In this document: piece by piece, positions 43,890 through 55,200 of the stretch | How the letters are laid out: each line of letters starts with the position of its first letter | Numbering within the stretch: the first letter of the stretch is position 1 | Assembly: GCF_032362555.1 (NCBI RefSeq) | Contig: NC_083525.1 | Span: forward strand, 357,501 to 421,500 | Reading direction: 5' to 3' | Length of the DNA stretch: 64,000 nt | From: Amyelois transitella | Lineage: Eukaryota > Arthropoda > Insecta > Lepidoptera > Pyralidae | Program-made: the position numbers and the translations under genes | Notes under the pieces: generated by a model | The model's input: only the letters and a program-made list of their open reading frames with translations | Database searches by the model: none | Told to the model about the DNA's origin: nothing

Positions 43890-44570
43890 CGCAAGTCAAA
43901 TGGGAGACGCTTCGTGTAAAAACTTGACTCACCCAATCCAGGATCCAAAGGCATACCCCTGGCAGGAGCCAGGGGTATGCCTGGATAGGAATCCAGATAC
44001 ATACATACATACATATGATCACGTCTATATCCCTTGCGGGGTAGACAGAGCCAACAGTCTTGAAAAGACTGAATGGCCACGTTCAGCTATTTGGCTTAAT
44101 GATAGAACCGAGATTCAAATAGTGACAGGTTGCTAGCCCATCGCCTAAAAGAGGAATCCTAAGTTTATAAGCCTATCCCTTAGTCGCCTTTTACGACATC
44201 CATGGGAAAGAGATGGAGTGGTCCTATTCTTTTTTGTAATAGTGCCGGGAACCACACGGCACCTATCCAGATGGTGAGGATGCAACCGGGACTAAAGCCA
44301 GGAGGAAGATATAATTTACAGGACCCTTGATTGGATATTTGGGATAGCGATTCCCATCTAACCTCAGTAACCTTTGCAGGGGAACCTTACCCGTATTAGA
44401 TCATATGGTTACAACACATCCAGTTACCTGAATGTGCAGGTTTCCTCACGATGTTTTCCCTCACCGTAAGAGCATCGGTTAGTTATCAAACTAATGTACG
44501 TAACTTCTAAAATAGTCATTATTACATGACCGCGGTGGGATTCGAACCGGTGCCTTTATGCGCGTTTTTT
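43890..44570 (+). repeat. R7 interspersed repeat interrupted by S1
   Basis: Left part ..cttgactcacccaatccaggatcc..; right part gatggtgaggatgcaaccgg..cctttgcaggggaacc..caggtttcctcacgatgttttcc..gggattcgaacc. An inverted relative lies at 45390-46060, and pieces lie near 49560 and 56930-57600. Confidence 0.6.
43999..44262 (-). mobile_element. S1 SINE, full length, with 8-bp flanking repeat
   Basis: Reverse copy inside R7; atccagat occurs at 43991-43998 and 44265-44272. Confidence 0.85.
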
Positions 44571-44575
44571 TTTAA

Positions 44576-44808
44576 ATATATACGGGACAAATTAGACAGA
44601 TTAAGTTAGCCTCGATGTAAGTTCGAGACTTGTGTTACGAGATACTAACTCAACGATACTATATTTTACAATAAACACTTAAATAGATAAACATCCAAGA
44701 CCCAGGCCAATCAGGAAAAGTTCTTTCCTCACCATGCCCTGACCGGGATTCGAACCCGGGACCTCGGTGTCACAGACAAGCGTACTACCGCTGCGCCACA
44801 GAGGCCGT
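44576..44808 (-). mobile_element. S2 tRNA-derived SINE
   Basis: Reverse copy, atatacgggacaaattag to gcgccacagaggccg, at the end of R7. Confidence 0.85.
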
Positions 44809-44883
44809 CAAACCAGGCACCTTACGCTCACCGACACTTTACCTATTGAGAGCTAGGCTATAAAAACAAGCGTACCTATTACT

Positions 44884-45149
44884 ACATACATACATACATG
44901 TGGTCACGTCTATATCCCTTGTGGGGTAGACAGAGCCAACAGTCTTGGAAAGACTGATCGACCACGTTCAGCTATTTGGCTTAATGATAGAATTGAGATC
45001 TAAATAGTGACAGGTTGCTAGCCGATCGCCTAAAAAAAAGAATCTCAAGTTTGTAAGCCTATCCCTTATTCGCTTTTTACGACATCCATGGGAAAGAGAT
45101 GGAGTGGTCCCATTCTTTTTTGTATTGGTGCCGGGAACCACACGGCACC
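44884..45149 (-). mobile_element. S1 SINE, full length
   Basis: Reverse copy flanked by cctattacta and cctgttacta, an imperfect target duplication. Confidence 0.85.
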
Positions 45150-45287
45150 TGTTACTAATAAGACGGTTTACATCAGCTATAAACGTGAATGGCAACAGGT
45201 TAGTTGTAAAGCTATTTCGGAAGCCCTAAATGTCTTTATTGCGACGGTGAACCAACACTGACGCATTATTAAACATAGTTAACCGTA

Positions 45288-45385
45288 GTGCCGTGTGGTT
45301 CCCGGCATCAATATAAAAGATAATAGGACCACTCCGTCTCTTAACCATGGATGTCTTAAAACGCGAATGAAGGATAGTAGTCTTG
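45288..45385 (+). mobile_element. S1 SINE 5' fragment
   Basis: gtgccgtgtggttcccggcatc.. to cgaatgaaggata. Confidence 0.7.
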
Positions 45386-45571
45386 GTCGCCTTTTACGAA
45401 TGTAATCATGATCCATTACGGGGTAGGTTCCCCTGCAAAGGTTACTGAGGTCAGACGGGAATCGCTATCCCAAATACCCAATGAAGGGTCCTGTAATTAT
45501 ATCCTGAGTAATTATATCTTCCTCCTGGCTTTAGTCCAGGTTGCATCCTTACCTCCTCCTCACTTGTAATG

Positions 45572-45829
45572 TTGCCGTGTGGTTCCCGGCACCATTACAA
45601 AAAAGAATAAGACCACTCCATCACTTTCCCACGGATGTCGTGAAAGGGATAGGCTTATAAACTTGGGATTCCTCTTTTAGGCGATGGGCTAGCAACCTGT
45701 CACTATTTGAATCTCAATTCTATCACTAAGCCAAACAGCTGAGCGTGGCCTATCAGTCCTTTCAAGACTGGTGGCTCTGTCTACCCCGCTGGGGATATAG
45801 ACGGGATCATATGTATGTATGTATGTATG
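45572..45829 (+). mobile_element. S1 SINE, full length
   Basis: Head tgccgtgtggttcccggcac, four-unit (ATGT)n tail; nested within R7 a few bases from the position of the S1 in the other R7 copy. Confidence 0.85.
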
Positions 45830-45911
45830 CATCCTCACCATCTGGAGAGGAGCCCGGTGTATGCCTTTGACCATGGATCCTGGATTGGGTGAGTCAGGCG
45901 GGACGCTTCGT

Positions 45912-45995
45912 GTGAATGAATGAACGAACGAATGAACGAATGAATGAATGAACGAATGAATGAATGACTGAATGAGTGAGTGAATGAATGAATGG
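45912..45995. repeat. (GAAT/GAAC)n microsatellite
   Basis: About 20 four-base units gaatgaatgaacgaac with variants. Confidence 0.85.
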
Positions 45996-46184
45996 AAATC
46001 TGACTCACCCAATTCAGAATCATGTTCAGATACATACCCCGGACGCACTCCAAACAGGTGAAGATATAACAGGAACTAACGCCTGTCCCCCATGACATGA
46101 TAAGCGCGACATCTTTTTCATCGCGCGTAAAACTATCGCCGTTTCGCTTTTTATTTTGACGTGAAACGGGACAGCGATAGTTTT

Positions 46185-46472
46185 ACATACATACATACAT
46201 ATGGTCACGTCTATATCCCGTGCGGAGTAGACAGAGCCAACAGTCTTGAAAAGACTATACAGTCTTTTAGGCTTAGGCCATACGGCCACGTTCAGCTATT
46301 TGGCTTAATAATAGAATTGAGATTCAAATAGTGACCGGTTGCTAGCCGATCGCCTAAAAAAGAATGCCAAGTTTGTAAGCCTATCCCTTAGTCGCCTTTT
46401 ACGACATCCATGGGAAAGAGATGGAGTGGTCCTATTCTTTTTGTATTGGTGCCGGGAACCACCATAAAAACG
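46185..46472 (-). mobile_element. S1 SINE with internal insertion
   Basis: Reverse copy; the cagtcttttaggcttaggccatac region is longer than in other copies. Confidence 0.75.
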
Positions 46473-46699
46473 GAGTCGCGCGTGCTATGCCACGGGTGGA
46501 TGAATAAATTGTAAAAAAACATCTATTTCTATGCGTTTTATGAATCGTAACCCCTAAATAACAATGGCTGGCCGAATAACATAATAAAATGGTTTATATC
46601 AAATCTTTGCTTGTTCAACTGATACCTACGTTGAATGTTTGTGTAATCTGCAAAAGTTCTTAAATAAAAAAAAAAAACTAGGCCTCTAGTAACCCATAA

Positions 46700-46946
46700 T
46701 ACATACATACATATAATCACGTCTATATCCCTTGCGGGGTAGACAGAGCCTACAGTCTTGTAAAGACTGATAGGCCACGTTCAGCTATTTGGCTTTAAGA
46801 TAGGATTGAGATTCAAATAGTGACAGTTTGCTAGCCCATCGCCTAAAAGAAGAATCCCAAGTTTATAAGCCTACACCTTAGTCGGCTTTTACGACATCCA
46901 TGGGAAAGAGATGGAGTGGTCCTATTATTTTTTGTATCACACGGCA
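46700..46946 (-). mobile_element. S1 SINE, near full length
   Basis: Reverse copy; part of the head is lost (tttttgtatcacacggcac). Confidence 0.8.
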
Positions 46947-47211
46947 CATCCATAATAGAACCCATAATTTTCACTCTATTTAATGCTTGCGTTTGCTAAA
47001 CGGAATTCTTTTAGAAGTCATACTCCTCAGAGAGCGTAGGTACACAGCATATTTAGCTTTCTACTCCTAATACTTTCAGCTACCTATACGTTGTCTGTTA
47101 GTCGGTTAGTCAGTCACTCATTCAGTAACAAGATAGACAGGAAAAAGGTATATAGACGTGATTGTATGTATGTATGTATAAAAAACCAAACGCCAAACAC
47201 TAAGCCGCGCT

Positions 47212-47308
47212 ATCATAAAGCCAAACAGCTGAGCGTGGCCTATTACTTTTTTCAAAACTGGCTCTGTCTACCCCGCTAGGGATATAAACGTGATTATATG
47301 TATGTAGG
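47212..47308 (+). mobile_element. S1 SINE 3' part
   Basis: cataaagccaaacagctgag.. to tatgtatgta; a tail-only piece of another copy lies at 47146-47180. Confidence 0.7.
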
Positions 47309-47460
47309 TCAAAAGTACCCGAAACCGCCGAGCTTGCATGAAGAGAGTTATGAATGTGGATGAAGCGAAGGAAGTATGCAGAGATCGTGGCAAGTGGAAA
47401 GAGGTAGTCTCTGCCTACCCCTCCGGGAAAGAGGCGTGATTTTATTTATGTATGTATGTA
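47309..47460 (+). mobile_element. RTE-A LINE 3' fragment
   Basis: ggtcaaaagtacccgaaacc.. to gattttatttatgtatgtatg; it follows directly on the tail of an S1 copy. Confidence 0.8.
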
Positions 47461-47793
47461 TGAATTGATCAAACGAGGTCAAAGGCTAATACGACACAAA
47501 ATTCTCATGAGAGCAAGCCCCTGGGCAAAACCATATACTATTTTAATTTTTTTTTTAGGAAATTGACTATTAATTTCCCAAGGGTCTAACCCCGAGTTTA
47601 AAACCAATATTTCATTTCGAACTTCTATTTATTAACCTGTCAACATGTCAATTAATTTCTAGGCGAATTTATTTTCACTTTTTTTTTTTTGGGTTCCGCA
47701 TTATAAAGGTTAGTACACAAAGAAACCATTTACCGAGACTTCGCTATCCGTCCCTCCTTTTGTTCGTCTGTCTGTCACCACTTATTCATTCAT

Positions 47794-47860
47794 TTATATA
47801 ATCACGTCTTTATCCCTTGCGGGGTAGACAAAGCCAACAAAGTCTTGAAAAAACTGAAAC
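47794..47860 (-). mobile_element. S1 SINE 3' fragment
   Basis: tatataatcacgtctttatccc..gtcttgaaaaaactga. A further piece (gcggggtaggcagagcc) lies at 47889. Confidence 0.6.
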
Positions 47861-48258
47861 TTTTATTACGTTTTTGTGGAAATTAAGCGGGGTAGGCAGA
47901 GCCACCAGCCCTAGAAAGACTGCAAGGGAACAGCAGGCAGGCATAGGATAAAGACGGGTCTATTATATGTATGTATAAAGCTAACTTTGCATTTGAAAGT
48001 GTGAAATATGGACGATACGGAACCCATGCGTGAGTCCGATTCGCACTTGGCCAGTTTTTTTTTTCAAACTCATTTTTTTTAAATTCATGCATCCTGAAGC
48101 AATTTGTCATTCTGATTTGTGGCAAAGTGTCAGTATTGCTTGAAAGTTTTCTTTATAGTTTTTCTCATAATGTATGAGATATGATGTTAATTTTCGTCAT
48201 CTGCCGATGATTTGTCCAAGATTTGTCTTATAAATAGAATGTTATATCTTAGGTTCAT

Positions 48259-48516
48259 ACATACATACATACAATCACGTCTATATCCCTTGCGGGGTAG
48301 ACAGAGCCAACAGTCTTAAAAAGACTGATAGGCCACGTTTAGCTGTTTGGCTTAATGATAGAAATGAGATTCGAATATTGATAGGTTGCTAACCTGTCGC
48401 ATAAAAGAAGAGTCCCAAGTTTATAAGCCAATTACTTAGCCGCCTTTTACGACATCCATGGGAAAGAGATGGAGTGGTCCTATTCTTTTCCTAATGGTGC
48501 CGGGAACCACACGGCA
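48259..48516 (-). mobile_element. S1 SINE, full length, with 9-bp target duplication
   Basis: Reverse copy; taggttcat occurs on both sides. Confidence 0.85.
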
Positions 48517-48563
48517 TAGGTTCATTAAATCACAATAATTTTATCGGAGTTTATCGACTGTGA

Positions 48564-48667
48564 GTTATGAATGTGGATGAAGCGAAGGAAATATGCAGAG
48601 ATCGTGGAAAGTGGAAAGAGGTAGTCTCTGCCTACCCCTCCGGGAAAGAGGCGTGATTTTATGTATG
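48564..48667 (+). mobile_element. RTE-A LINE 3' fragment with 12-bp target duplication
   Basis: tatcgactgtga at 48552-48563 and 48668-48679; the insert is gttatgaatgtgg.. to atgtatg. Confidence 0.9.
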
Positions 48668-48906
48668 TATCGACTGTGACAACATTGGTTCTTATGAGAT
48701 TCCATGCCGATCGTTTTTTGCCGACCCTTTTCCCAAATTTACTTTTACACTATGAGTTTTGCTTCGCTATATGGATTCGCTTAGTTATCGCTTATCTAGA
48801 TGAATAACCCTTTCCTTAGTCGTATTTCACGACATCTATGGTGGAGTAGTCCTATTTTAAAGTTCCAAGCACCATACACCATGAATAATCATTAATTCTT
48901 TATTTA

Positions 48907-49172
48907 CCGTGCGGTTTCCGGCACCAATAAAGAAAAGAATAGCACCACTCCATCTCGTTCCCATGGATGTCGTAAAAGGCGACTAAGGGATAGGCTTATA
49001 AACTTGGGATTCTTCTTTTAGGCGATGGGCTAGCAACCTGTCACTGTTTGAATCTCAATTCTATCATTAAGCCAGACAGCTGAACGTGGCCTATCAGTCT
49101 TTTCAAGACTGTTGACTCTGTCTACCCCGTAAGGGATAAAGACGTAATCATACGTATGTATGTAGGTATGTA
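48907..49172 (+). mobile_element. S1 SINE, full length, abutting first coding exon of gene C
   Basis: cgtgcggtttccggcacc.. to tatgtatgtaggtatgta. An acceptor-like tatttatttacag follows at once, ending at 49183. Confidence 0.85.
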
Positions 49173-49209
49173 TTTATTTACAGGTCAAAAGAAATCAGTG
49201 CGCGTTAGC

Positions 49210-49248
49210 ATGGCGAGCGGGCGAGTGCGTCACGTCGCGATGACGTGA
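49210..49248 (+). promoter_or_regulatory. Short upstream ORF before the gene C start
   Basis: ATG at 49210 followed by 11 sense codons and TGA at 49246-49248, ending two bases before the main ATG at 49251, in a different frame. It could lower or regulate channel translation. Confidence 0.5.
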
Positions 49249-49250
49249 CG

Positions 49251-52200
49251 ATGTCGCGACGAAGGCGGCCCCTCGCGTCTCGCGTCCGCGGCCTCGTACG
49301 TCAGCTGCTGGCGTTTTTGTTTAGCAACGTAGGCATCACTGTTCTGGTCGTCGGCTACACTATCGCTGGTAAGTGATATACAGGGTGACATTTAAAACAA
49401 CTGCATCCTTTTAAACATGGACTATACCCATGCTTCTGAGCTGTTTGAGCCTATTTTTTTATTGCTTTAGTCTTCATTACATCATATATCCTGAAGAAAA
49501 TGCCGTTGTGCACCTCTTAATATAATCCTGGGTAGGGTAAGGATTTTACATGAAGCGACTTCTGTCTGACCACCGCAACCTTTGCAGGGGAGCATAATCC
49601 GTAATAAATCATGATTACACAAGCTGTACTAGATAAATGTGCCTATTCTCTTAGTCTCTTTTACCACATCTATGGCAAAGAGATAGAGAGAAAAGAATAC
49701 TTACACATACATAGAAATACTTACGTCTATATCCCTTACGGGGTAGACAGAGTTGAAACAGTCTTGAAAAGACAGAAAGGCCACGTCCACCTATATGGCT
49801 TAATGATGGAATTGAGATTCAAATAGTGACAGCTTGCTTGCAGCCCATCGCCTGCAAGAAGAATCGCAAGTCTATCAGTTTACCTTTAGTCGCCTTTTTC
49901 GACATCCATGGCAAAAACATGGAGAGATCCTATTCTAAAGTTACTACAACATTCTAAAATCGGATTGAAACATATAAATTTATTACTAAACAGATGCTGC
50001 AATACTGTTTGTTATTTGTTTACACGATATCAGTAGATAGGTTGCAAAAACAAGAAGTGAAATATCGTATTTACGGGATTGTCAGTATGAATTACCTAAT
50101 ATATTTTGTTAATCGGCAATTTGTATAATTATGAAGACAGGTTTACTAACTAAAGACTAATTTATAGCCCAAACATTAATGCCATTTGGAAATCGAATTT
50201 AAATGGGAGTGGAAACAAATTTAAACGAAATAAAAGAAAATTTATTCGCGATTAATTTATTTTTATTTCTTAAAAAAAGAAAGTTTAATTAGATCAAACC
50301 TTTTATTTATTCTGTAATTTTTGACTTAAAATCTTTTAACTTTATGAGTTTGACGTCATATTCCCTTTGTTGTTGTATTACTTTGCTTAAGATGTACATT
50401 ATTTTATTGGTCAGCAAAAAAAAGTTTCAAAGGTTTGATGCATGAAAATTGAAAAAGAAAATAATAATAAGCAGCAAAAAGTATAGTCCTGAATTTCCAC
50501 GGACACCTTAACTAACGAGTACTATCGTTCTAAACATATTCTAGTACATCATAAAACAGCCATTTTTAATTTGGGCAATGTTAATATATTTGCACAGCTG
50601 TTCAATGTAGAATTTAGAACGAGCCGTCCAATTATTTTCTGCCGTTTTAACGCGCATCAATGTCGTATCGCGACAGCTGTCGTGAGATAAATGACGAAAT
50701 CATCACATTTTTCGATGACTTTTTTATGTTGATTCATCATCATGTCCTCTTAAAATCTGCTGATCTTGGGTTGATGGAAAATTTCGTATCGTATATATAA
50801 TATAAATATAAGTGTGGCCCGAGCTTGACATAATGGCCTTTTTAATGCAGGTGCATTTTTGACATGGCATTGACATAATTTGTACAGTAGGTACATATCT
50901 TATTAAGTATACTATTTGAAATGATTAATTTCATACTTATTCACTTTTATTTTTAATGTAGACAATGTACATTCGTCCACGATTTAGATTTAAAAGATCT
51001 ATATTTTGTAAATTGACGTCCGGTGAAAATGCTGCAGTGTTGTTTGTTCCGCCGCTTCATCTACACATGCGCTTTAGAAACGGTAGTAGATATAATTAGA
51101 TTTAAGTGATGTGACGTCAATAAGTGATACCTTGTATACAATTTTGAAGAAAAATCTATTCTACATATTCTACACATCTATACACGAATCTGGATCCTTC
51201 TTTCTTTCTCTTGGTATACCTCGAGGCTCCATCTACCGTTTATTTAATTCCCCATCAAAGCCTTGCCCTTTATCGCTGATAGGGTGACAATACCCTTCGG
51301 ATAACGATGACAAAAGGCGTAAAACGCCTCGCGAGCCACTGAAGTGAACAAGCCATTCATTTTCTCTAATGACGCGTGGTCACCCTAATTTTATCATTGA
51401 ATCCATCCATTTTGAAATGTCAGATTTTTAGGTTGTAAAGAATGTTTGCTTTTAGGGTTCCGTACAAAAACGGGATCCTATTACTAAGTTATTTGACGGC
51501 CTCTGTTGCGCAGCGGTAGTACGCTTGTCGGTGACACCGGAGGTCCCGGGTTCGAATCCTGGCCAGGGCATGATGAGAAAAGAATTTTTTCTGATTGGCC
51601 TGGGTCTTGGATATTTATCTATATAAGTATTTATTATAAAATATAGTATAGTTGAGTAAGTATCTCATAACACAAGTCTCGAACTTACTTCGAGGCTAAC
51701 TCGATCAGTGTAATTTGTCCCGTATATATTTATTTAAATCTTCGCTGTCCGTATGTCCATTACCAGGCTGCATCTCATGAATCGTAACAGCTAGCCAATA
51801 ATATAAATACTAGCTTCTACTTGCAGCTTCGCCCGTGTGATTTAACATACATACTTATAATCGTCGTCTGTATACCTTGTGAGGTAGACAGTCAACAGTC
51901 TTGAAAAGACTAACAGGCCACGTTCAGCTTTTTGGCTTTATGATAGAATTGCGATTCAAATAGTGACAGTTTGCTAGCCCATCGCCTAATATAGGAATCC
52001 CAAGTACCTATATCCTATCCCTTAATCGCCTTTTATGACATCCATTGGAACAAGTTGGAGTGGTCCTATCCTTTTTTATATTCGTACCGGGAACCACACG
52101 GGACTGTATCTCATGAATCGTAATAACTAGACAAAAAATAAATACTAGCTTCTACCGCCTGCGTGAATTACCACCTACAAAAGAATATTGGGTTTTCGCA

Positions 52201-55200
52201 AATCCCACGGGAACTATAGTTTTATAAGTATCAAGTATCAAAGATGAAATGTAAATCCTTCTCTAGACTCTTAATTACTACTACTAGCTGTTGCCCGCGA
52301 CTTCGTCCGCGTAAATTTCGAGTTGAATCTCAATCATACAGTCAGATACAGACAGACAGACAAAACATGTGAAAAAAAATTATCTATCCGTTTCAGTCAA
52401 AATATTAAATGTACAGACAAAATATTTTTACGGTTTTATTATATGTAGTATTTTGATTTTCGAAGATTGGTTCAGCAGATAACGCTAAGAGACACCAAAC
52501 TAACAAACAAATAAACTTACTTTCGCATTAATAATATTAGTTGGAATGGCTAACATGCAACAAACGTACTTATTTGCTGTTTTATGCACAAACTTTAAGT
52601 TATTTAAGATAAGGAACACTTGGCGCGCGAGTCCAACTCGCACTTGGCCAATTTTATCATATTTCGGATGCTATTCCATTAATTTACTAGCTTATTGAAT
52701 CTCAATTCCGTCAATAAACCAAGTTGAACGTGGTCTAAAAGTTTTGTCAAGACTGTTGGCTCTGTCAACCCTCCAAGGGATAAAGACTTAATAATATATT
52801 TTCATTTCCAGGTGCTTTCATGTTCCAAGCGATAGAAGGTGCGAGCGAGATGGAGCGAGTGAATCACATGGCGTTAGAAAGAAACAACACAGCGCATTAT
52901 CTGTGGCAAAATGTCACTTTGACATTAAACCTTTTCAATGAAACTGCTCTTAAAGACAGGTATGGTTCCCGGCACCAATAGAAAAAAGAATAGGACCACT
53001 CCATCTCTTTTCCATGGATGTCGTGAAAGGCGACTAAGCGGTAGGCTTATAAACTTGGGATTCTTCTTTTAGGCGATGGGCTAGCAACCTGTCACTATTC
53101 GAATCTCAATTCTATCTTAAAGCCAAATAGCAGAACGTGGCCTATCAGTCTTTTCAAGACTGTTTGCTCTGTCTACCCCGCAAGGGATATATACGTGATC
53201 ATATGTATGTATGTATGTAAAGGTCAATGAACTACCTATGTGATGGCAAATATGCATAGATGATAAATAGTTCCTCCTATACAAAACGCCAATGTCATAT
53301 GTAAGACCTAATATAATGAGTGATAGTGAACAATGCTTTTGTCCACCTATGTCTGTTTGTACATACATACATATATACATATGATCACGTCTATATCCCT
53401 TGCGGGGTAGACAGAGCCACCCGTTTTGAAAGGACTGATAGGCCATGCTCAGCTGTTTGGCTTAGTGATAGAGTTGAAGAAAATGCTGCAGTGCAGTTTG
53501 TTACCACTTCTTCTGCACTAACGCCTTGGAAGCGGCAGTAAACTTAGTTTTAAGTAATTTATTTGACGTCAACCAATGTTGTTAAACCATACGTTTTGAC
53601 AATTATTAAGCGATATGAAGTATCCTATGATAATGAATAAAAATTTTGTATTTTGAGTTCCTCCTATACCAAACGCCAATGTCAAATTTAAGACCTAATT
53701 TAATGAGTGATAGTGAACAAAGCTTTTGTCCACCTATGTCTGTATGTAATTAACAGAATCAGCTCGGAGCTGAAGCAGTACCAAGTGAAGGTGGTGCTGG
53801 CGGTGCGTCGCGGCTGGGACGGCGGCCGGTCATCGCGCCAGTGGAGTTTCTCCAGTGCCTTTTTGTACTCTCTCACCGTTATCACTACTATAGGTATGTA
53901 GCATTTAGCAGGCTCCATTTGGAGTTGACTCCATCAAATGACAGATTAAGGTAGTAGTAAGGTAGGTTAGTATATTGGTGACGTGGTGAGGAGGTGAGGA
54001 GGCGAGCAGGCGAGCAGGCGAGGAGGCGAGGAGGCGAGCAGGCGAGCAGGCGAGGAGGCAAGCAGGCGAGCAGGCGAGGAGGCGAGCCGGCGAGCAGGCG
54101 AAGAGGCAAGCAGGCGAGGAGGCGAGGAGGCAAGCAGGCGAGCAGGCGAGGAGGCGAGCCGGCGAGCAGGCGAAGAGGCAAGCAGGCGAGCAGGCGAGCA
54201 GGCGAGGAGGCGAGCAGGCGAGGAGGCGAGCCGGCGAGCAGGCGAAGAGGCAAGCAGGCGAGCAGGCGAGCAGGCGAAGAGGCAAGCAGGCGAGCAGGCG
54301 AGCAGGCGAGCAGGCGAGCAGGCGAGGAGGCGAGCAGGCGAGCAGGCGAGGAGGCGAGGAGGCGAGCAGGCGAGCAGGCGAGCAGGCGAGCAGGCGAGCA
54401 GGCGAGGAGGCGAGCAGGCGAGCAGGCGAGGAGGCAAGCAGGCGAGCAGGCGAGCAGGCGAGGAGGCGAGCAGGCGAGCAGGCGAAGAGGCAAGCAGGCG
54501 AGCAGGCGAGCAGGCGAAGAGGCAAGCAGGCGAGCAGGCGAGCAGGCGAGCAGGCGAGCAGGCGAGGAGGCGAGCAGGCGAGCAGGCGAGGAGGCGAGGA
54601 GGCGAGCAGGCGAGCAGGCGAGCAGGCGAGCAGGCGAGCAGGCGAGCAGGCGAGCAGGCGAGGAGGCGAGCAGGCGAGCAGGCGAGGAGGCAAGCAGGCG
54701 AGCAGGCGAGGAGGCGAGCCGGCGAGCAGGCGAAGAGGCAAGCAGGCGAGCAGGCGAGCAGGCGAGGAGGCGAGCAGGCGAGGAGGCGAGCAGGCGAGCA
54801 GGCGAGCAGGCGAGGAGGCGAGCAGGCGAGGAGGCGAGCAGGCGAGGAGGCGAGCAGGCGAGGAGGCGAGCAGGCGAGGAGGCGAGCCGGCGAGCAGGCG
54901 AAGAGGCAAGCAGGTGAGCAGGCGAGGAGGCGAGCAGGCGAGCAGGCGAAGAGGCAAGCAGGCGAGCAGGCGAGCAGGCGAGGAGGCGAGCAGGCGAGGA
55001 GGCGAGCAGGCGAGGAGGCGAGCAGGCGAGGAGGCGAGCAGGCGAGGAGGCGAGCCGGCGAGCAGGCGAAGAGGCGAGCAGGCGAGCAGGCGAGCAGGCG
55101 AAGAGGCAAGCAGGCGAGCAGGCGAGCAGGCGAGGAGGCAAGCAGGCGAACAGGCGAGCAGGCGAGGAGGCGAGGAGGCGAGCAGGCGAGCAGGCGAGCA

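Larger units (their letters stand above)
45390..46060 (-). repeat. R7 repeat in reverse, interrupted by S1 and (GAAT)n
   Basis: cccctgcaaaggttactgaggtc..ggctttagtccaggttgcatcc..; S1; ..catcctcaccatctgg..cctggattgggtgagtc. Mirror image of the 43890 copy. Confidence 0.6.

Noticed and set aside
46127-46186. 13-bp inverted repeat gtaaaactatcgc as transposon ends
   Set aside because: Arms lie only ~35 bp apart and no target duplication is seen; probably a small hairpin.
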